Assembly (NCBI GenBank): GCA_036924835.1
Contig: JBAGRR010000001.1
Location: forward strand, 5,657,001-5,721,000
Reading direction: 5' to 3'
Length of the DNA stretch: 64,000 nucleotides
DNA from: Nitrobacteraceae bacterium AZCC 1564
GTDB taxonomy: Bacteria > Pseudomonadota > Alphaproteobacteria > Rhizobiales > Xanthobacteraceae
Shown here: positions 60,464 to 64,000 of the stretch, piece by piece
How positions within the stretch are numbered: the stretch's first letter is position 1
Layout: each line of letters starts with the position of its first letter
Position numbers and translations under genes: made by a program
Notes under the pieces: generated by a model
Databases searched by the model: none
Told to the model about the DNA's origin: nothing
What the model saw: only the letters and a program-made list of their open reading frames with translations

Positions 60464-61606
60464 TCAGGCAGTGAAGATGAAGCGTGTGCCCGTGTAGGAG
60501 CGCAGCAGCTTGTTCGGAATCTCGGCCTTGGCCATCTCGTAGAACGGCTCGCCAGTACAGTGCAGGGGAATGACGTAGTCGATGTTGTCACTCTTGAGCG
60601 CTGTGATCGTTTCGCGCACATAGTCTTCCTGATAGGGCGCGAGGTGGAATCCGCCGATCACCGCATGAACCTTGTTGATGCCCGAAGCCGCTTGGGCCTG
60701 TTTGATTGCGTTAATGACCCCGCGGTGACTGCAAGAGGTCAATACGATCAACCCGCGGCCTCTTAGATTGAATGCGGTGGCGATCTCGTGCCGGAATTGG
60801 TCCGGGATGACAGCCTTCGTCCGTTCGTCCTCCGGAAGCTTGTCGGCGTAGCATCCAATCCCACGATCCACGCCGATCTTCATGGCGCTGGGGGACAGCA
60901 GCTTCTCAAAGCTCGAGTGGCCGATGTGCCCTGTGGTGAAGCCGTGATCGGCAACCAGTGCCGGTCCTTCCACATAGGTCACCACAACATTGGCGTCTTC
61001 CAATGCCTTGCGATCCAAAGCTCCGAAGTCGCCGCGCACCGGCGGAGCCGTCCACTCGCGTGAGCAGAATGCGTCCTCGCCGCCGATGTAAATCGGTACC
61101 TTGGCCTTGAGCTTGCCGTTGTTTTGCTTCAAGAAGCCGGCGAGACCGCCAAAATGATCGTAATGACCGTGGCTCAAGACAAGGGCGTCTAGCGCCGCCG
61201 GATCGATGCCTACGAGATTGGCGTTGTTGAGCAACGCATCAGGTGTGAAGCCGAAATCAATCAGGGTATTTCGTGTTTCGGTGCCCCGCTGCGACGCGAC
61301 GTGCATCGAGAGGCCGAACTCACTCATCAGCGTTTTGCCGGGGGGCTTGTCACCGCCGATGCCCCAGCCGAAGTGCTCGATGTCGACATCGCCAACTTTC
61401 CGGCTAGGCGCCACGGCGAATTGATAGCTGTCGATCACCACGCGCACTGCCACGCGATCGACCTCCGGAACCTTGCCGGAAATCGCTTCTGCGCGGACTG
61501 GCTTCGCGCCGCCCAGCAACGTTGCCACAACAGCGCTGAACAGGGCAGCTCCGCCGCCGCACACCACGTCGCGTCGATGAATTGCGTTGCATTGGCAAAT
61601 GAACAT
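60464..61606 (-). CDS. MBL-fold metallohydrolase
   Basis: 380 aa. N-terminal segment HRRDVVCGGGAALFSAVVAT resembles a Tat or lipoprotein-like signal. Metal motif SHGHYDH (145-151), further His in TSCSHRGV, GGFHLAP and PLHCTGEP. It resembles the phosphoribosyl/dihydropterin-type MBL group (7,8-dihydropterin-6-yl-methyl family). Substrate unknown. Confidence 0.85.
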   Translation of the reverse strand: MFICQCNAIHRRDVVCGGGAALFSAVVATLLGGAKPVRAEAISGKVPEVDRVAVRVVIDSYQFAVAPSRKVGDVDIEHFGWGIGGDKPPGKTLMSEFGLSMHVASQRGTETRNTLIDFGFTPDALLNNANLVGIDPAALDALVLSHGHYDHFGGLAGFLKQNNGKLKAKVPIYIGGEDAFCSREWTAPPVRGDFGALDRKALEDANVVVTYVEGPALVADHGFTTGHIGHSSFEKLLSPSAMKIGVDRGIGCYADKLPEDERTKAVIPDQFRHEIATAFNLRGRGLIVLTSCSHRGVINAIKQAQAASGINKVHAVIGGFHLAPYQEDYVRETITALKSDNIDYVIPLHCTGEPFYEMAKAEIPNKLLRSYTGTRFIFTA

Positions 61607-61696
61607 GATCGCATCCTCCCTTGCGTTGGCCTTTGCTGCTGCAAGGCGCCACGCGGAAACGCACTCCAGGCGGAGGCGTTGGGGGTGCCGAACACC

Positions 61697-61861
61697 CTAG
61701 TGCGGCGGTTCTGAAGTCCGCATCGTTCGTGCGGCGAGTCCAAAATGCGGACTTCGGAACCAAAGCCGCACTAGAACAATAACTTGCTAGAGTCCTTCGA
61801 TTCCGAAGTTCGCAGACGAACGAGCAGCGGAATGATGCGAACTTCGGAATCGGGACTCTAG
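61697..61861. mobile_element. Twin-hairpin CTAG element, variant A'/B'
   Basis: A' 61697-61774 (outer GTGCGG/CCGCAC, inner TTCTGAAGTCCGC/GCGGACTTCGGAA) and B' 61787-61861 (outer GAGTCC/GGACTC, inner GATTCCGAAGTTCGC), with spacer AACAATAACTTG. The stems differ from the A/B consensus but both strands change together. It shares its right CTAG with the next element. Confidence 0.85.
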
Positions 61862-62031
61862 TGGTCCGATTCTAACGTTCGCACCTCGTTTGAGGCAGGC
61901 ACTTTTGCGAACGTTAGAATCAAAGGGTCACTACCACATATCGGTTGCTAGTGGAGTTTCGGATTTGACATTCGCTTTGCCGGTCTGCGGCCAATGGGGT
62001 AGCGAATGTCAAATCCACTCCACTCCACTAG
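61858..62031. mobile_element. Twin-hairpin CTAG element, subfamily C/D, adjoining the previous one
   Basis: C 61858-61934 (GATTCTAACGTTCGC stem; outer GTGGTC region) and D 61948-62031 (outer GTGGAG/CTCCAC; stem GGATTTGACATTCGC type), with spacer CACATATCGGTTG. CTAG 61858-61861 is both the end of the A'/B' unit and the start of this unit, so one inserted into the target site of the other. Confidence 0.85.
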
Positions 62032-62330
62032 CGTCTGGCAGCCCGTACACCGAGGATTGGAGATATGCTATTCCGCGCCGGACACCGTGGCGAGTAGCTC
62101 ATGCGATGGATGGGCAAACCGACCTGTTACGCATCGCGGGCGACCGTCGTGCACGAGTGGTATTGAGAAACCGGTTCAGCAATCGCGATTGGTCGGTCGC
62201 CATAGATGCCGCACTGCATGGTGTCACACCGCGCTGTGTGGCGCCGCTTCCGACCAACCCGATGGGATGCTAATCTTCATGCTCATCCGTGGTCATCTAG
62301 CGCAGTGTCGTCGAGACCAAGGAGGAAACA
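62032..62330. other. Intergenic region without a recognised gene
   Basis: About 300 bp between the twin-hairpin elements and the membrane-protein gene at 62331. No coding or RNA feature recognised except the AAGGAGGA ribosome binding site of the downstream gene. Confidence 0.5.
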
Positions 62331-62819
62331 ATGTCCAGAGAGCAATACTTGCGCAATGGCGCAGGCCTCATGTTGTTCGGGGCTTTGATATTCCTCGTGT
62401 ACGCGGTTGTGTTCTTCTTTCGCGCGTTCACGAGTAGCGGATTCGAGCTCGGTGTCGAGACGTTGAATGGCGTTACACCGCAGCAACTCGACGGGCTTAA
62501 TCCGGCAATCATGGGCTACATCACGCACCTCCACGTGGCCCTGGCAGGCTTCATCGCCGGTACGGCGATCGCAGTCGGCGGCATAGCTTGGTACGGGGTT
62601 CGCGAGGGTTCGTGGTCGGCGTGGATCATTGCGGTGATCGTGCCCGTTGTGGCTTTGGCAGTGGCGTTGCCTATGCATTACATGGGACACTTTAACTACG
62701 ACTGGGTGAGCCATCTGGGGCCGATTTACCTCGGCACCATCATCTATGTTGTAGGGGCGGTGGTTGCGTTAGTCGGGCTGAGCCAAGCGGCGCCGACAAC
62801 GGCACGGGCCGCGCATTAG
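62331..62819 (+). CDS. Four-segment membrane protein of unknown function
   Basis: 162 aa with four hydrophobic segments (GLMLFGALIFLVYAVVFFF, VALAGFIAGTAIAVGGIAWYG, AWIIAVIVPVVALAVALPMH, IYLGTIIYVVGAVVALVGL). Extra-membrane His/Asp residues (HYMGHFNYDW) may be functional. A strong AAGGAGGAAACA ribosome binding site precedes the ATG. Family not recognised. Confidence 0.72.
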   Translation: MSREQYLRNGAGLMLFGALIFLVYAVVFFFRAFTSSGFELGVETLNGVTPQQLDGLNPAIMGYITHLHVALAGFIAGTAIAVGGIAWYGVREGSWSAWIIAVIVPVVALAVALPMHYMGHFNYDWVSHLGPIYLGTIIYVVGAVVALVGLSQAAPTTARAAH

Positions 62820-63025
62820 ACGCCACGACGCCCAGCTGCCCGGCTGTTCGGGCTGCCCGGAGCTCGCCGGGCGAGGGTACGGTCCTCAAAAATCGCATCG
62901 CCGAGCTCAAGGCGATTGGTGGCCGCGAAGGGCTAGGAGAGGCCAAACAGGCCACCAGAGCGTTCCACGCAGAAATTCCCGGCCCAGCTTGAAAATGCCA
63001 GCAAATACAGCCATAAGGGGCCCAC
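62820..63025 (+). other. Gap before tRNA-Arg with a coding-like remnant
   Basis: No start codon or complete gene. An open + strand stretch (about 62850-62992) reads KNRIAELKAIGGREGLGEAK and ends in TGA, with chromosomal codon bias; it looks like the 3' end of a degraded gene of unknown family. Confidence 0.35.
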
Positions 63026-63102
63026 GCGCTCCTAGCTCAGCTGGATAGAGCATCGGATTTCGATTCCGAGGGTCGGGAGTTCGAATCTCTCGGAGCGCGC
63101 CA
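63026..63102 (+). tRNA. tRNA-Arg (UCG anticodon)
   Basis: Complete cloverleaf: acceptor GCGCTCC / GGAGCGC, D arm AGCTCAGCTGGATAGAGC, anticodon stem TCGGA / TCCGA with loop TTTCGAT (anticodon TCG), T arm GGGAG-TTCGAAT-CTCTC, discriminator G and encoded CCA. It reads CGA and related Arg codons. Partial copies of Arg tRNA genes lie at 58779-58823 and 59424-59485. Confidence 0.93.
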
Positions 63103-63111
63103 GCAATCCTT

Positions 63112-63963
63112 ATGAAACCGATGTCAAAGAGCCCTTCTCCGGAACGAAGGAGGCCACCCCCTCCCGCGCTTGCAAAGGCGTTGCTGGCGTTGCAAATGCA
63201 GCAACTCGAGGAAGCAGAGCAGCTCGCGTCGCAAGTCCTGAAATCCGATCGTGGCAACACGCTCGCCGCAGAAATCCTTGGGCGCGCTCTTATGGGGCAA
63301 AATCGCCTCGACGAGGCCATCGTGCACATGGCGAAATTCGCGCGCAGGACCGACCAGCCATCGATCGAAACTTTGCTTGCGGGCATGCTCGCCGCTGTCG
63401 GCCGCCGAGACGAAGCGCTGGATCATTTGCGACGCGCCGTCGCCCGGCGGCCGCACTATATTCCGGCATTTGTCGAACTCGCACTCCAGTTGCGCAAGAC
63501 CGGACAATTTGACGAGGCGATGACAGTGGCCGAGAGCGGGCTGACGTTCGAGCCACAATCGGTCGATCTGCAGCTTGCCTTGGGATATGCCTTGGCGGAA
63601 CGGAATGAGCGTGTCCGGGCGCAGGCGGTGTTTGCTAAAGTCCACGCGGCGGAGCCGACGCATCACGACGCTTTGCTGGCTCTCGCGGCGACGGTGATAT
63701 GGGACGGCGACTACGGACGGGCCGCGGACCTCTATCGCCGCGCGCTAGCGATTAAGCCCCTGGATGACACACGGATCCGTCTAGGGAAATGCTTGCTGGA
63801 GCTTCGGCAGCGGGAGGAAGCGGAAGCACTCTTCCGCACAGCCACCCACGGGGTGAGCCAATTGGCCGCCCCTGCGGTTATCGCGATGGTATCTGCATCG
63901 CACGGGCGAATCTTCCTGCAGCCAAGTTCGACGCTGGATTTTTTGCGCGCCCGCAACAATTGA
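63112..63963 (+). CDS. Tetratricopeptide-repeat protein
   Basis: 283 aa, no signal peptide. About six helical TPR-like units from residue ~25: AKALLALQMQQLEEAEQLAS, ILGRALMGQNRLDEAIVHMA, GRRDEALDHLRRAVARRPHY, LRKTGQFDEAMTVAESGLTF, YALAERNERVRAQAVFAKVH, GDYGRAADLYRRALAIKPLD. Probably a protein-interaction scaffold; no enzymatic domain. It starts 10 bp after the tRNA and has no clear ribosome binding site; an alternative ATG at 63121 exists. Confidence 0.75.
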   Translation: MKPMSKSPSPERRRPPPPALAKALLALQMQQLEEAEQLASQVLKSDRGNTLAAEILGRALMGQNRLDEAIVHMAKFARRTDQPSIETLLAGMLAAVGRRDEALDHLRRAVARRPHYIPAFVELALQLRKTGQFDEAMTVAESGLTFEPQSVDLQLALGYALAERNERVRAQAVFAKVHAAEPTHHDALLALAATVIWDGDYGRAADLYRRALAIKPLDDTRIRLGKCLLELRQREEAEALFRTATHGVSQLAAPAVIAMVSASHGRIFLQPSSTLDFLRARNN

Positions 63964-64000
63964 CGGTTATCAGGCCCGAAACTGACGCCGGTAAACGCCG

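Noticed and set aside
31228-62031. CRISPR array as an explanation of the repeats
   Set aside because: Repeats are long palindromes in pairs dispersed between genes, not short regularly spaced repeats, and no cas gene is present.
61890-62273. 127-residue + strand open frame
   Set aside because: Begins inside twin-hairpin DNA and shows no family similarity; regarded as chance.

Overview
The window is a contiguous piece of an alphaproteobacterial chromosome of moderately high GC. The ribosomal gene order, the Porin_2-type outer-membrane porin, the ATP12 F1-assembly chaperone, the fused indolepyruvate ferredoxin oxidoreductase and the small GCG_CRPN-type secreted proteins all point to the Nitrobacteraceae/Bradyrhizobiaceae (Afipia, Oligotropha, Nitrobacter, Rhodopseudomonas, Bradyrhizobium). 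The genus is inferred from protein character only; no 16S rRNA gene is present.

1-18.8 kb: the continuous str-S10-spc-alpha superoperon on the + strand: rpsL (3' part), rpsG, fusA, tuf, rpsJ, rplC-D-W-B, rpsS, rplV, rpsC, rplP, rpmC, rpsQ, rplN-X-E, rpsN, rpsH, rplF, rplR, rpsE, rpmD, rplO, secY, adk, rpsM, rpsK, rpoA, rplQ, closed by an intrinsic terminator. adk carries a long histone-H1-like Lys/Ala tail. Stem-loops sit in several of the longer gaps between genes.

19-31 kb: a soluble chemoreceptor-like protein with its sensor domain at the C-terminus, an SDR, a porin with a structured leader, a divergent oxidoreductase/HxlR pair, a translationally coupled htrA-rarA-TPR trio, an RluC-type pseudouridine synthase and ATP12.

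31-48 kb: an accessory-like stretch: a FliK-like/FlhB-C-domain gene pair, a carboxyltransferase, an MFS transporter, a TRIC-type channel, small secreted proteins, an ArsR regulator beside a clear operator, and several damaged genes. One AT-rich orphan ORF (38.2-39.0 kb) looks foreign.

48-57 kb: a catabolic cluster: fused indolepyruvate ferredoxin oxidoreductase, SCP-X-type thiolase, DUF35 OB-fold partner, MaoC hydratase, SDR, DapA-like aldolase/lyase and NUDIX hydrolase. This set fits conversion of a 2-oxo acid to an acyl-CoA, followed by hydration, oxidation and thiolytic or retro-aldol cleavage.

57-64 kb: a DUF3750 protein, a cobalamin-binding-like protein, two decayed tRNA-Arg fragments and an intact tRNA-Arg(UCG) gene, a frameshifted pentapeptide-repeat gene, an MBL-fold hydrolase and a TPR protein.

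The most striking feature lies across 31-62 kb: a family of about 167-bp twin-hairpin elements. Each has two long imperfect palindromes bounded by CTAG and separated by 11-13 bp. There are 18 hairpins at 9 loci, in two subfamilies (A/B and C/D). Two genes (DUF4260 and an MFS transporter) are interrupted exactly at a CTAG, and removing the element restores both reading frames. This is direct evidence in the sequence that the elements are mobile. No transposase is encoded in the window, so they must be non-autonomous.
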